The notes under the pieces are model-generated. The model was not told the origin of the DNA. It was given only the letters and a program-made list of their open reading frames with translations, and ran no database searches. Of a stretch of DNA of 64,000 nt, positions 8,715 to 16,561 are shown piece after piece. The stretch comes from JAGWRI01 sp963728785. GTDB lineage: Bacteria > Gemmatimonadota > Gemmatimonadetes > Gemmatimonadales > Gemmatimonadaceae. Within the stretch, counting starts at the first letter, position 1, and each line of letters opens with the position of its first letter. The stretch covers positions 62,001-126,000 of the forward strand of contig CAVSKV010000003.1 in assembly GCA_963728785.1 (NCBI GenBank), in the 5' to 3' direction. A program made the position numbers and the translations under genes.

Positions 8715-9932
8715 ATGGCGACGGCGAATCCGTTTCGGGCGCTGGTCAAGCACCGGAACTTCCGACTGTTCTGGTTTGGCCAGACGCTGTCGCTCGTCGG
8801 CACGTGGATGCAGACCATGGCGTTGGGCTGGCTGGCCCTCCAGCTCACGAACAGCCCGTTCCTGGTGGGGCTCGTCGCCTCGGCCTCGTCGTGGCCCATC
8901 GTCGGGTTCTCGCTGTTCACCGGCGTGCTCGTGGACCGCAGCGACCGACTCAAGTTGGTGCGGATTGGGCAGATTCTGTTCCTTGTACAAGCGGCTGTCC
9001 TGTGGTGGATTTCCTGGTCGGGCGCGGCCACGATCTGGTGGCTGGTCGGCCTGGCGTTCGCCAATGGCCTCATCAACGCCGTGGAGATCCCGGCGCGCCA
9101 GTCGTTGATGGTGGAGCTGGTGGGCCGCGAGGACGTGCGCGATGCGATCGCCCTCAATTCGAGCGGTTTCAACCTCGCCCGCATCATCGGACCAGCGCTC
9201 GGCGCCGCCGCGATCGCTCAACTCGGGATCTCGTGGTGTTTCGGCCTCAACGCGTTGAGCTACGTGGCCGTGCTGGTTGCCCTGTATATGATACGACTTC
9301 CGGAATGGCGGCCGATGGCGCTCGTCGCTTCGCCGCTGGCCGGCGCCGTGGAAGGCGTACGCTACCTGCGGGACACGAAGGCCGTGGCGGCAATGCTGAA
9401 GGTGGTGGCCGTGTACTCCGTGCTCGGCGTGCCGTACCTAACGCTCATGCCGGTGGTGGCGCGCGACCGGCTCCATATGGGCGCCGGCGGCTACGGTCTG
9501 CTGCTGGCCTGCGTCGGGGTGGGCGGCCTGGGTGGCGCGCTGTGGCTGGCCGCGGTCGGCGGCAACTACGCGCGGGGGCGGCTCTGGGAGCACGGCACGC
9601 GCGCGTATGCCCTGCTCCTCGTGCTGTTCGGGCTCGTGTATACGCCGGCCATGGCGTACCCGGTACTGCTCGTGGTCGGCTTCGCCATGATCGTGAGTGG
9701 CGCGCTGGCCAACGCGATCCTGCAGTCGATCGTCCCCGATCATCTGCGCGGCCGCCTCATGGCTGCCTACGCGTTCGTCGTCGTCGGGCTGTCACAGGCC
9801 GTGGGCTCGCTGATCGCCGGTACGATCGCCGAGCACCTCGGTGACCAGTGGGCCATCTCTGGCACCGCGGCGATCATTCTCGCGTATTGTATGTGGGCGT
9901 TCCGGAAGAGTCCGGAAATGAGAACGTTGTAG
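8715..9932 (+). CDS. Major facilitator superfamily transporter (EntS/MFS_3-like)
   Basis: A 405-residue integral membrane protein with about 11-12 hydrophobic segments. The N-terminus (FRALVKHRNFRLFWFGQ, then LSLVGTWMQTMALGWL) and the VDRSDRLKLV loop between helices 2 and 3 are typical of the MFS_3 group, which includes the enterobactin exporter EntS and many uncharacterised exporters. The midpoint sequence EIPARQSLMVELV and the conserved NSSGFNLARIIGPALG are also family features. No siderophore or antibiotic genes are nearby, so the substrate is unknown. The ATG at 8715 sits 6 bases after a TATATT box. Confidence 0.9.
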   Translation: MATANPFRALVKHRNFRLFWFGQTLSLVGTWMQTMALGWLALQLTNSPFLVGLVASASSWPIVGFSLFTGVLVDRSDRLKLVRIGQILFLVQAAVLWWISWSGAATIWWLVGLAFANGLINAVEIPARQSLMVELVGREDVRDAIALNSSGFNLARIIGPALGAAAIAQLGISWCFGLNALSYVAVLVALYMIRLPEWRPMALVASPLAGAVEGVRYLRDTKAVAAMLKVVAVYSVLGVPYLTLMPVVARDRLHMGAGGYGLLLACVGVGGLGGALWLAAVGGNYARGRLWEHGTRAYALLLVLFGLVYTPAMAYPVLLVVGFAMIVSGALANAILQSIVPDHLRGRLMAAYAFVVVGLSQAVGSLIAGTIAEHLGDQWAISGTAAIILAYCMWAFRKSPEMRTL

Positions 9933-9956
9933 GATCCCCCTCCCGGCCAGCCACGG

Positions 9957-9998
9957 GCCGTGAGTCGCGAGTTGTGAGCCGTCAGCCCAGAGCCGTGT
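9957..9998 (+). repeat. Degenerate heptamer tandem repeat (six units)
   Basis: Six consecutive 7-base units between the MFS stop and the next gene: GCCGTGA, GTCGCGA, GTTGTGA, GCCGTCA, GCCCAGA, GCCGTGT. The period is exact while the bases drift around G(C/T)CGTGA. It resembles the short tandem heptamers known as STRR sequences in cyanobacterial genomes. It ends 3 bases before the TTG start of the next gene. Confidence 0.6.
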
Positions 9999-10001
9999 CC
10001 C

Positions 10002-11126
10002 TTGTACTCCACCTGCCTGTTCTGCAATTCCAGCCTCGGCGCGAACGAGGTGATCGAGCATTTTCCCATCGGCCGCCGGCTGGCGTTCGATGGCGCTGCC
10101 GGTCGTCTGTGGGTGGTATGCCGCAAGTGTGAACGGTGGAACCTGAGCCCCATCGAGGAACGGTGGGAGGCGATCGAGGAGTGCGAACGCGCCTTCGGCG
10201 ACACGAAGCTGCGTGCGTCCACCGACAACATCGGGCTGGCCAAGGTGAGCGAGGGGCTGGAGCTGGTGCGCATCGGGCGCCCTCAACGGCCCGAGATGGC
10301 AGCGTGGCGCTACGGCGATCAGTTCGGCCGCCGGCAACGCCGCTACTACACGTACGCGGGCGTGGGCGTCGCCGCAGTGGCCGGCATCTGGGTGGTGGGG
10401 CCCGCGCTCGGCCTCTACGCCATTGGCGGCGCCGGGTTCCTTGGCCAGGCGCCACAGCTGTTCACGCAGGTGTACCGGCGCGCCTTCGGCCGCGTGAAGG
10501 TGCCTATGCCGTGGATGGAGAAGCCGCTCGTGCTCGAGGCGGAGCAGGTGGCAAAGGTCAATCTGGTGCCCGACGACAATCCGCTGGGGTGGGCACTGCG
10601 CGTGCCGGTGTCGCGCAACAAGTTCGTGTTGCCCGACGCGCCGCGCCGGCTGGGCGACCCGCCGCCACCGCGCATCGAATACACGGAGCCGATGCCGCAC
10701 TCGATGTTCCTCAAAGGCAAGGGGAATGCCGTGTTCGTGGGGGACGAAGCGATTCGCGTGGCCGGGAAGATCCTGCCCAAGATCAACATGAGTGGCGCCG
10801 GCAAGGACGACGTTCAGCGGGCCGTGAAGCTGATCGAGAACGACGCCAACCCGCACCGGCTGTTCGGCGCTCAAGCGCCGCGTACGATCGCCGGCTCAGG
10901 GGTGCTGGCCGCCAAGGGACGGCGCATCAAGGATATTCCCAAGCCCATGCGGCTCGCGCTGGAGATGACGCTGCACGAGGAGACCGAGCGTCGCGCCCTC
11001 GACGGGGAGCTGGCGATGCTCGAAGCAGCGTGGAAGGAGGCCGAGGAAATCGCCCACATTTCCGACAATCTGTTGCTGCCCGACGAAGTGGAGGGCTGGC
11101 TCGCTCGCCTGAAACGACGCCGGTAA
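10002..11126 (+). CDS. Unknown protein with N-terminal CxxC pair and membrane segment
   Basis: A 374-residue product that I cannot assign. The first 45 residues hold CLFC and CRKC, which could form a zinc ribbon. A hydrophobic stretch near residues 117-150 (YAGVGVAAVAGIWVV onward) could be one or two membrane helices. The rest is soluble and charged, with EMTLHEETERRALDGE near the C-terminus predicted as a coiled helix. The start is probably the TTG at 10002; no ATG or GTG lies nearby in frame, and the real start may be elsewhere. It follows the MFS gene across the heptamer repeat and may be cotranscribed. Confidence 0.65.
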   Translation: MYSTCLFCNSSLGANEVIEHFPIGRRLAFDGAAGRLWVVCRKCERWNLSPIEERWEAIEECERAFGDTKLRASTDNIGLAKVSEGLELVRIGRPQRPEMAAWRYGDQFGRRQRRYYTYAGVGVAAVAGIWVVGPALGLYAIGGAGFLGQAPQLFTQVYRRAFGRVKVPMPWMEKPLVLEAEQVAKVNLVPDDNPLGWALRVPVSRNKFVLPDAPRRLGDPPPPRIEYTEPMPHSMFLKGKGNAVFVGDEAIRVAGKILPKINMSGAGKDDVQRAVKLIENDANPHRLFGAQAPRTIAGSGVLAAKGRRIKDIPKPMRLALEMTLHEETERRALDGELAMLEAAWKEAEEIAHISDNLLLPDEVEGWLARLKRRR

Positions 11127-11137
11127 TGCGCCGTGGG

Positions 11138-11758
11138 CTATGCGAACCGGTCGCGCGTCAACTCGATCAGCAGCCGGGCCGCCCCTTCGATGCCCAGCGT
11201 ACCGGTGTTGACGCACAGGTCGTAGTTCTCCTCTGCCCGCCACTCGCGATGCCAGTGGTGCCACACGTACTGCTCGCGTTGGCGGTTGGTGGCGTCCACG
11301 AGGCGCAGGGCTTCGTCGTACGACACGCCCCGGTCGGTCATCACGAACGCCGCGAGAGCCGAGCGCGGCGCGTAGCAGAACACGTGCAGGGCGTCGGGGC
11401 GGTTGGCCAGCACGCACTGGGCCCCGCGCCCCACGAGCACGGTGTGCCCCGTCTGCACCGCCTCCTCGATCACGGCCCTGGTCACCGCCACGATCCGCTC
11501 TTCGGTGAGTGGAAGCGTGGTGTCGACCACGGGAAGCATTTCGGGCACGCTGAGCGTGAGCGCGGCGGCCACGCGCTCGACGAGCGACGGCACCCGTTCC
11601 TCGTGGGCCGAGACCTCGGCCGGCGTGATCCCGAGCCGCTCCGCGATCGCATCCACGACGGCGTTGTCGAGCAGGTCCCAGCCGAGTGCGTCGGCTACGC
11701 GCCTGGCCACCTGGGAGCCTCCCGAGCCATACATGCGCGACACGGTGACGATGGCCAT
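11138..11758 (-). CDS. Cytidylate kinase-like family protein
   Basis: A 206-residue P-loop kinase. The N-terminus MAIVTVSRMYGSGGSQVA contains a GSGGS nucleotide-binding loop, followed by ADALGWDLLDN, the pattern of the cytidylate kinase-like family (often called cytidylate kinase 2). GHTVLVGRGAQCV lies mid-chain, and VWHHWHREWRAEENYDLCVNTG near the C-terminus is the acceptor-binding region of these proteins. The true substrate is not established for this subfamily. The ATG at 11758 lies 4 bases after the GNAT stop, making it the third gene of an AAA ATPase-GNAT-kinase operon. It converges with the previous gene across 11 bases. Confidence 0.82.
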   Translation of the reverse strand: MAIVTVSRMYGSGGSQVARRVADALGWDLLDNAVVDAIAERLGITPAEVSAHEERVPSLVERVAAALTLSVPEMLPVVDTTLPLTEERIVAVTRAVIEEAVQTGHTVLVGRGAQCVLANRPDALHVFCYAPRSALAAFVMTDRGVSYDEALRLVDATNRQREQYVWHHWHREWRAEENYDLCVNTGTLGIEGAARLLIELTRDRFA

Positions 11759-11762
11759 GGAG

Positions 11763-12284
11763 TCAGCCCCGATTGAGTGGACGTGTCCGCACTTCTTCCA
11801 CGACTTCGAAGCCGAGTGCAGACCACACCGCGGCGGCGGTGTTGCCAGGCACGTTGTGCAGCCGCATCTGCGTGAGTCCATGCGCGGCGCACCACGCGTC
11901 GGCCCGGGTGAGCAGGGCCCTCAGCACGCCGCTCCGCCGGAACGCGGGCTTCACGTACACCGACGACACGTAGGCGAAGCGCTCGATCTCCAGCAGGGGC
12001 GACGCCAGCGATTCGGAGCACCGGAGGAGCCCCACCGGAACGCCCCCGATCTCGGCGATGAAGAACGCGTCGCGCTCCGAGGCGAGCTGGCGGGCGCACA
12101 GTTCGGGGGCGCGCGCCTCGGCTTCGGCGTGGAGCCGGCCGTACACCGGGTGGGTTTCGTACTCCCGCAGCAGGGCCAGCCGGAGGGCAGCGACCGTATC
12201 CGCGTCATCGGGCACGGCGTCGCGCACGGCGGCCGGGGCACCGACGGGCGGTGCGACGGCGTGCGAGGCGCGGGACGTGGTCAT
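11763..12284 (-). CDS. GNAT family N-acetyltransferase
   Basis: A 173-residue acetyltransferase of the Gcn5 fold. The beta4 strand is followed by VSSVYVKPAFRRSGVLRALL, which supplies the acetyl-CoA pyrophosphate-binding loop (RRSGVL is the R/Q-x-x-G-x-A/G region), and the C-terminal MRLHNVPGNTAAAVWSALGF is the usual N-x-x-A-x-x-x-Y/W-x-x-x-GF signature. The acceptor substrate is unknown. It starts 9 bases after the AAA ATPase stop and ends 4 bases before the kinase-like gene. Confidence 0.9.
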   Translation of the reverse strand: MTTSRASHAVAPPVGAPAAVRDAVPDDADTVAALRLALLREYETHPVYGRLHAEAEARAPELCARQLASERDAFFIAEIGGVPVGLLRCSESLASPLLEIERFAYVSSVYVKPAFRRSGVLRALLTRADAWCAAHGLTQMRLHNVPGNTAAAVWSALGFEVVEEVRTRPLNRG

Positions 12285-12293
12285 CGGGCCGGC

Positions 12294-13763
12294 CTAGCCG
12301 AGTCCGCCGCCGAAGAAGTCCTGATTGGGCCGGCGGCGCTGCTCCGGAACGGCGCGCGTGTACCGGCCGCCGTCACTGCGCGAGATGCGTCTCCGGGCGA
12401 CGAGCGCCTCGAGCACCAGCTCGCACGCCGCCACCGATTGCGCAGCGTCGTCGTCGGGCGCCAGGCCGGTGTGGTGCACGACGCGGACGAGGTCGGGAAC
12501 GACGTCGAATCCTTGGAGCACGATGTCGGGCTTGGCGTCATCCGTCACCTGCAGCGCGGCGCCCTCGTCGAACCACATGACGATTTCATCCACGTTCACG
12601 CCGCCAGCCCGCTGCTCGAACGTCTCGTCAGCGGCCTCACGGATCAGCTCGCGCGCAATCGTCGCACCGCCCACCAGCTCCCCTTCGTATTCCAGCTCGA
12701 GCTTGCCGGTGATCGCGGGAAGCGCCGCATACACGTCCGAGACGCGCGGCACGATCTCCTCCTCTCCAGTGGTCACGGCGCGCCGTTCGGCGTTGGAGAT
12801 GACGTTCTCGAGCAGCGAGATCGGCATGCGTTGGGAGACGCCCGACCGCTTGTCCACACGGCGGTCGGCGCGCGCCGCGAATGCCACGCGCTCCACCAGC
12901 TCCGCGACGAAGTCGGGAATGCGCACCGGCCGGTGGCCGCGCGCGATCCAGGCCTCCTGTTCGGTGATCGCCATGCCGAGATCCACGGTCTCCGGGTAAT
13001 GAGTGAGGATTTCGCTGCCGATGCGGTCCTTGAGCGGCGTGATGATCTTGCCGCGCGCCGTGTAGTCCTCGGGGTTGGCCGTGAAGCAGAGTTGCACGTC
13101 GAGGGCGAGCCGCACCGGGTAGCCCTTGATCTGCACGTCGCCTTCCTGCATCACGTTGAACAGGCCGACCTGCACCTTGCCGGCCAGGTCGGGCAGTTCG
13201 TTGAGGGCGAAGATGCCTCGATTGGCGCGCGGGAGCATGCCGTAGTGAATGGTGAGTTCGTCGGACAGCAGATGCCCGCCGCGCGCGGCCTTGATCGGAT
13301 CGAGGTCGCCGATCAGGTCGGCAATCGTGACATCGGGAGTGGCCAGCTTCTCGACATAACGATTGTCGCGGCCCACCCAGGCGATGGGTGTGTCGTCGCC
13401 CGCTTCGGTGATCACCGTGCGGGCGTACTTCGAGATCGGCGCGAACGGATTGTCGTTCACCTCGCTTCCTGCGACGATCGGCATGGCATCGTCGAGCAGC
13501 GTAGTGAGCGCGCGAAGAATGCGTGACTTGGCCTGCCCGCGCAGTCCGAGGAGAATGAAATTGTGGCGGGAGAGGATCGCGTTCACGATCTGCGGCATGA
13601 CCGTGTCTTCGTAGCCGACCACGCCTTCGAAGAGCGGGACGTCGGTGCAGAGCCGCGCCAGAAGGTTCTGACGCATCTCATCCTTGACGGAGCGCAGGGC
13701 GCGTTCCGGAACGCCGAACGGGGAACGCTTGAGGGCGCCGAGGGTGTCAGGAAGCTTCGTCAC
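12294..13763 (-). CDS. MoxR / Mg-chelatase subunit I-like AAA ATPase
   Basis: A 489-residue ATPase. Walker A is GLRGQAKS near residue 73. The Walker B region reads GIFALNELPDL, with Asn in place of the usual Asp before the Glu. I believe this NE is common in this subfamily, but that is from memory. LCFTANPEDYTARGKIITPLKDRIG supplies the sensor and arginine-finger region of Mg-chelatase I-type proteins. A GTG start at 13763 was chosen because GGAG lies 6 bases upstream; a TTG two codons earlier would touch it. It probably partners the VWA protein at 7265-8545 and is followed closely by GNAT and kinase-like genes. Confidence 0.88.
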   Translation of the reverse strand: MTKLPDTLGALKRSPFGVPERALRSVKDEMRQNLLARLCTDVPLFEGVVGYEDTVMPQIVNAILSRHNFILLGLRGQAKSRILRALTTLLDDAMPIVAGSEVNDNPFAPISKYARTVITEAGDDTPIAWVGRDNRYVEKLATPDVTIADLIGDLDPIKAARGGHLLSDELTIHYGMLPRANRGIFALNELPDLAGKVQVGLFNVMQEGDVQIKGYPVRLALDVQLCFTANPEDYTARGKIITPLKDRIGSEILTHYPETVDLGMAITEQEAWIARGHRPVRIPDFVAELVERVAFAARADRRVDKRSGVSQRMPISLLENVISNAERRAVTTGEEEIVPRVSDVYAALPAITGKLELEYEGELVGGATIARELIREAADETFEQRAGGVNVDEIVMWFDEGAALQVTDDAKPDIVLQGFDVVPDLVRVVHHTGLAPDDDAAQSVAACELVLEALVARRRISRSDGGRYTRAVPEQRRRPNQDFFGGGLG

Positions 13764-13796
13764 GGGCAACTCCGGTGCATGAATCGGAATCAGTCA

Positions 13797-13813
13797 CGCC
13801 GGTCAAACCGGCG
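13797..13813 (-). terminator. Hairpin after the molybdopterin oxidoreductase gene
   Basis: A perfect 7-bp stem with a 3-base loop (CGCCGGT / ACCGGCG) lies 11 bases after the oxidoreductase stop. On the minus strand no T run follows. It may be a weak or Rho-assisted terminator. Confidence 0.4.
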
Positions 13814-13823
13814 CAAGGGGCGG

Positions 13824-15935
13824 TCAGTGGGCCAACGCGACGTCCACGAGGTTGTCGTAGAACACCGGCCCGTGCCCCATGTCGGTCTCGCGCTGCGACG
13901 TGGTCTGATTGGCGTTGGCGCCGTCGGCCGTCAGCTTGCCCCACCAAATGGAGGGCGCCCACACGACGCCCTGGCGGATGGCGTCCTCGACGCGAGCCAC
14001 TGCGGTGAATGCGCCCCGGTCGTTGTGCACGGCTACGCGCATGCCGGACGTGATGCCGCGGCGTTCGGCGTCGGTCGGGTGCAGCACGCACTCGGGTTCA
14101 CCCGCGGCGCGGCGCAGGGTGTCCACGTTGACGAACGTCGAATTGAGAAACTGGTGGGCGGGCGACGAGATGAGGACCAGCGGATAGCGCTCGGCCAGCG
14201 CCGGGTCGCGTTCGGGGCCCTCGTACGGCGGCGTGTACGCGGGGAGGGGATCGAGCCCCATCTCCTTCATGCGGGCCGAATAGAACTCGCACTTGCCGCT
14301 CGGGGTGCGGAACGCGCCGTCAGCGAACGGCAGATACGGCCGCGGCACGTTGAGGCGCATCCATCCCCGGTCGAGCAACGCCTCGAACGTCACGCCGCGC
14401 AGCTTGTCGCTCTGCGTGTCCAGCGCCTGGCGAATGAGCGCGGGGTCGTCGTCTCGGAACACGGCGTGGTCGAGCCCCGTGTGGCGGGCCAGCAGCCGGA
14501 AGATCTCGGTGTTCGGCTTGCTGTCACCGAGTGGCGCGATGCTTGGTCGATTGAGCGTTATGTAATGATGCCCGTATGCCAGGTGCACGTCCCAGTGTTC
14601 GAGCTGCGTGGTGGCGGGCAGCACGTAGTCGGCCCAGTCAGCGGTGTCGGTCTGGAAATGTTCGAGCACCACGGTGAACAGATCGTCGCGGGCCAGCCCG
14701 CGCAGCACTGCGTTGCGATCGGGAGCCACGGCGGCCGGATTGGAGTTGTACACGACGAGCGCGCGCACCGGCGGACCGCCCACGCCGGCATCGGGCCGCG
14801 TGAGGGCGTCCCCCAGCCGGATCATGTTGATGGTGCGCACTGGCGGCGACAGATCCGGGCGCTCGAGCGCCTGCTTGTTGAATTCGAAGTTGGCGCTCGT
14901 TGACAACTGCACGCCGCCACCGGCCCGCCGCCAGTGACCGGTGACGGCGGGCAGGCAGGCGATCGTGCGCACGGCCATCCCACCGCCGGCATGCCGTTGC
15001 AGCCCGTAGTTCACGCGAATGAATGCCGCGCGCGCTTGCCCGTACGCCTCACCCAGACGTTCGATCACCGATTCGTCCACACCGGTGATCGATGCAACGC
15101 GGGCCGGTGGGTACTCCGTTACGCGCGCGCGCAACTCGCTCTCGCCGAGCGTGTGGCGGGCGAGATAGTCGGCGTCGTCGAGTCCGCGGGCGAACAGCAC
15201 GTGCATCATGCCCAGGGCCAGCGCGGCGTCGGTCCCGGGCCGGATCGCGATCCATTGATCGCATTGCGCTGCAGTGCGCGTGCGGATGGGGTCGATCGCG
15301 ACCACACGGGCCCCCTGTTCACGCGCCCTGAGAATGAACGGCCAGAGGTGAGGATTCGACGTGAGTGTGTTGGTGCCCCACAGCAGCACAAAGTCGCTCT
15401 CCGGTATCCCCTCGGCGTCGGCCCCCACATTGGCGCCGACGGTCATCTGCATTCCCATCGTGCCGGCCACGGAGCAGATCGTGCGGTCGAGCTTGGACGC
15501 ACCGAGCAGATGGAAGAAGCGGCGGTCCATCGACGACCCCTGCAGCAAGCCCATCGTACCGGCGTAGGAATAGGGCAGGATCGCCTGCGGGCCGTCGCTC
15601 GAGCGGCCGATCGCGGTGAGCTGCGCCGCGATGTCGCCGAGCGCGTCGTCCCACGAAACCGGTTGGAAACGGCCGGCGCCCTTGGGTCCCACGCGGCGCA
15701 GCGGTTGCGTGAGGCGGTCGCGATGGTACGTTCGCTCGATGTAGCGGTTCACCTTGGCGCAGAGAAACCCACCGGTGAACGGATGTTGGGGGTCGCCGGC
15801 GACTCGCACGGCGCGTCCCTTGTCGACCGTGACGAGCATGGCGCACGTGTCGGGGCAGTCGTGCGGGCAGGCGGCCCGCACGACACCATCCTGGAGGAGC
15901 GGGGGAACGGCGAACGGCAGCGCGGGTCCGGGCAT
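13824..15935 (-). CDS. Molybdopterin oxidoreductase (formate dehydrogenase / BisC superfamily)
   Basis: A 703-residue molybdenum enzyme. The N-terminus binds a 4Fe-4S cluster through Cys23, Cys27, Cys31 and Cys59 (CPHDCPDTC, then GGFLC). The molybdopterin-binding part follows, with LDRTICSVAGTMG at about 155 as the likely metal-ligand region and VVAIDPIRTRTA as a cofactor loop. The C-terminal barrel is the MopB-type domain (VLHPTDAERRGI, VWAPSIWWGK). No Tat signal peptide is seen, so it is probably cytoplasmic. The start at 15935 excludes an upstream extension without conserved sequence. No electron-transfer subunit or cofactor gene adjoins it, so substrate and partner remain open. Confidence 0.9.
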   Translation of the reverse strand: MPGPALPFAVPPLLQDGVVRAACPHDCPDTCAMLVTVDKGRAVRVAGDPQHPFTGGFLCAKVNRYIERTYHRDRLTQPLRRVGPKGAGRFQPVSWDDALGDIAAQLTAIGRSSDGPQAILPYSYAGTMGLLQGSSMDRRFFHLLGASKLDRTICSVAGTMGMQMTVGANVGADAEGIPESDFVLLWGTNTLTSNPHLWPFILRAREQGARVVAIDPIRTRTAAQCDQWIAIRPGTDAALALGMMHVLFARGLDDADYLARHTLGESELRARVTEYPPARVASITGVDESVIERLGEAYGQARAAFIRVNYGLQRHAGGGMAVRTIACLPAVTGHWRRAGGGVQLSTSANFEFNKQALERPDLSPPVRTINMIRLGDALTRPDAGVGGPPVRALVVYNSNPAAVAPDRNAVLRGLARDDLFTVVLEHFQTDTADWADYVLPATTQLEHWDVHLAYGHHYITLNRPSIAPLGDSKPNTEIFRLLARHTGLDHAVFRDDDPALIRQALDTQSDKLRGVTFEALLDRGWMRLNVPRPYLPFADGAFRTPSGKCEFYSARMKEMGLDPLPAYTPPYEGPERDPALAERYPLVLISSPAHQFLNSTFVNVDTLRRAAGEPECVLHPTDAERRGITSGMRVAVHNDRGAFTAVARVEDAIRQGVVWAPSIWWGKLTADGANANQTTSQRETDMGHGPVFYDNLVDVALAH

Positions 15936-16303
15936 CAGGCGTTGGGGATGGCGGGTCGAACGGAACCTAGGCCGGGCCGAGGGCCGCGCAATACCCGCGG
16001 GGCGCGCGGGCGGCACCACGCAAAGCTTTCCTTGTTCCGCCAACTATTTGTCGGCCAGTAGGTTACGGCTACGCGAGAATATTGCATGGGCGGTCATGCA
16101 GTCGTTCCTGGGGGCATCGCCGATGCGTTGCCGGGACAGACGCACGAACCCATTGCAGCGCCGTCACTTGGGAACGGGGCAATGGGCTTGACACCTATGC
16201 CAGCTTCCGTAAGTTAAAGGCCGCAGAAGCACGAGCACCTTTCCTCGCGTGCAGCGGTGCTACGCGCCTGTCGTTCACCCCCGATCCTCTCAGGAGATTT
16301 TCA
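15936..16303. other. 368-base intergenic region
   Basis: This stretch separates the divergent molybdopterin oxidoreductase and lipoprotein genes. I see no coding sequence in it. It holds the TTGACA / TAAGTT promoter of the lipoprotein at 16188-16215 and, nearer the oxidoreductase, AT-richer sequence around 16025-16085 that could hold its promoter. About 85 bases of leader precede the lipoprotein start. Confidence 0.6.
16188..16215 (+). promoter_or_regulatory. Strong promoter of the small lipoprotein gene
   Basis: TTGACA (16188-16193), 16 bases, TAAGTT (16210-16215). The -35 is a perfect consensus and the -10 fits the local TAnnTT pattern. The near-identical TTGACG-17-TAAGTT lies before the substrate-binding protein gene at 31.8 kb. 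Confidence 0.7.
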
Positions 16304-16501
16304 ATGAAGCGCTTGGCCCTTGTTGCCGCGGTGTTCGCGGTCGCTGCCTGTTCGTCACAATCGAAGCCCGCCGCCGATACCAGTGCCGCGATGGCCCCCG
16401 CCCCCGCGATGGCTCCCGCCACCGATACGGGCGCGATGAAGATGGACACGACGAAGAAGGACACCTCGGCGAAGAAGATGGACACCACGAAGAAGGGCTA
16501 A
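16304..16501 (+). CDS. Small lipoprotein with MDTTKK repeats, 65 aa
   Basis: A 65-residue secreted peptide. MKRLALVAAVFAVAAC is a lipoprotein signal with cysteine at residue 16, so the mature chain is only about 50 residues. It consists of an Ala/Pro/Met-rich stretch (APAMAPA type repeats) and then MDTTKKDTSAKKMDTTKKG, a Lys/Thr repeat tail. An AGGAG ribosome site lies 7 bases before the ATG, and both promoter and terminator are clear, so it is a stand-alone, well-expressed unit. The lysine-rich tail might bind peptidoglycan or polyanions; that is a guess. Function unknown. Confidence 0.8.
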   Translation: MKRLALVAAVFAVAACSSQSKPAADTSAAMAPAPAMAPATDTGAMKMDTTKKDTSAKKMDTTKKG

Positions 16502-16528
16502 TCGGCTTTCATTCGTGATATCGTATAT

Positions 16529-16561
16529 GGGCGCGGCCGTGAGGCCGCGCCCGTTTGCGTT
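16529..16561 (+). terminator. Intrinsic terminator after the lipoprotein gene
   Basis: A perfect 10-bp GC stem (GGGCGCGGCC / GGCCGCGCCC) with a GTGA loop, followed by GTTTGCGTT. It lies 27 bases after the lipoprotein stop and abuts the end of the convergent epimerase gene, so it may serve both directions. Confidence 0.75.
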
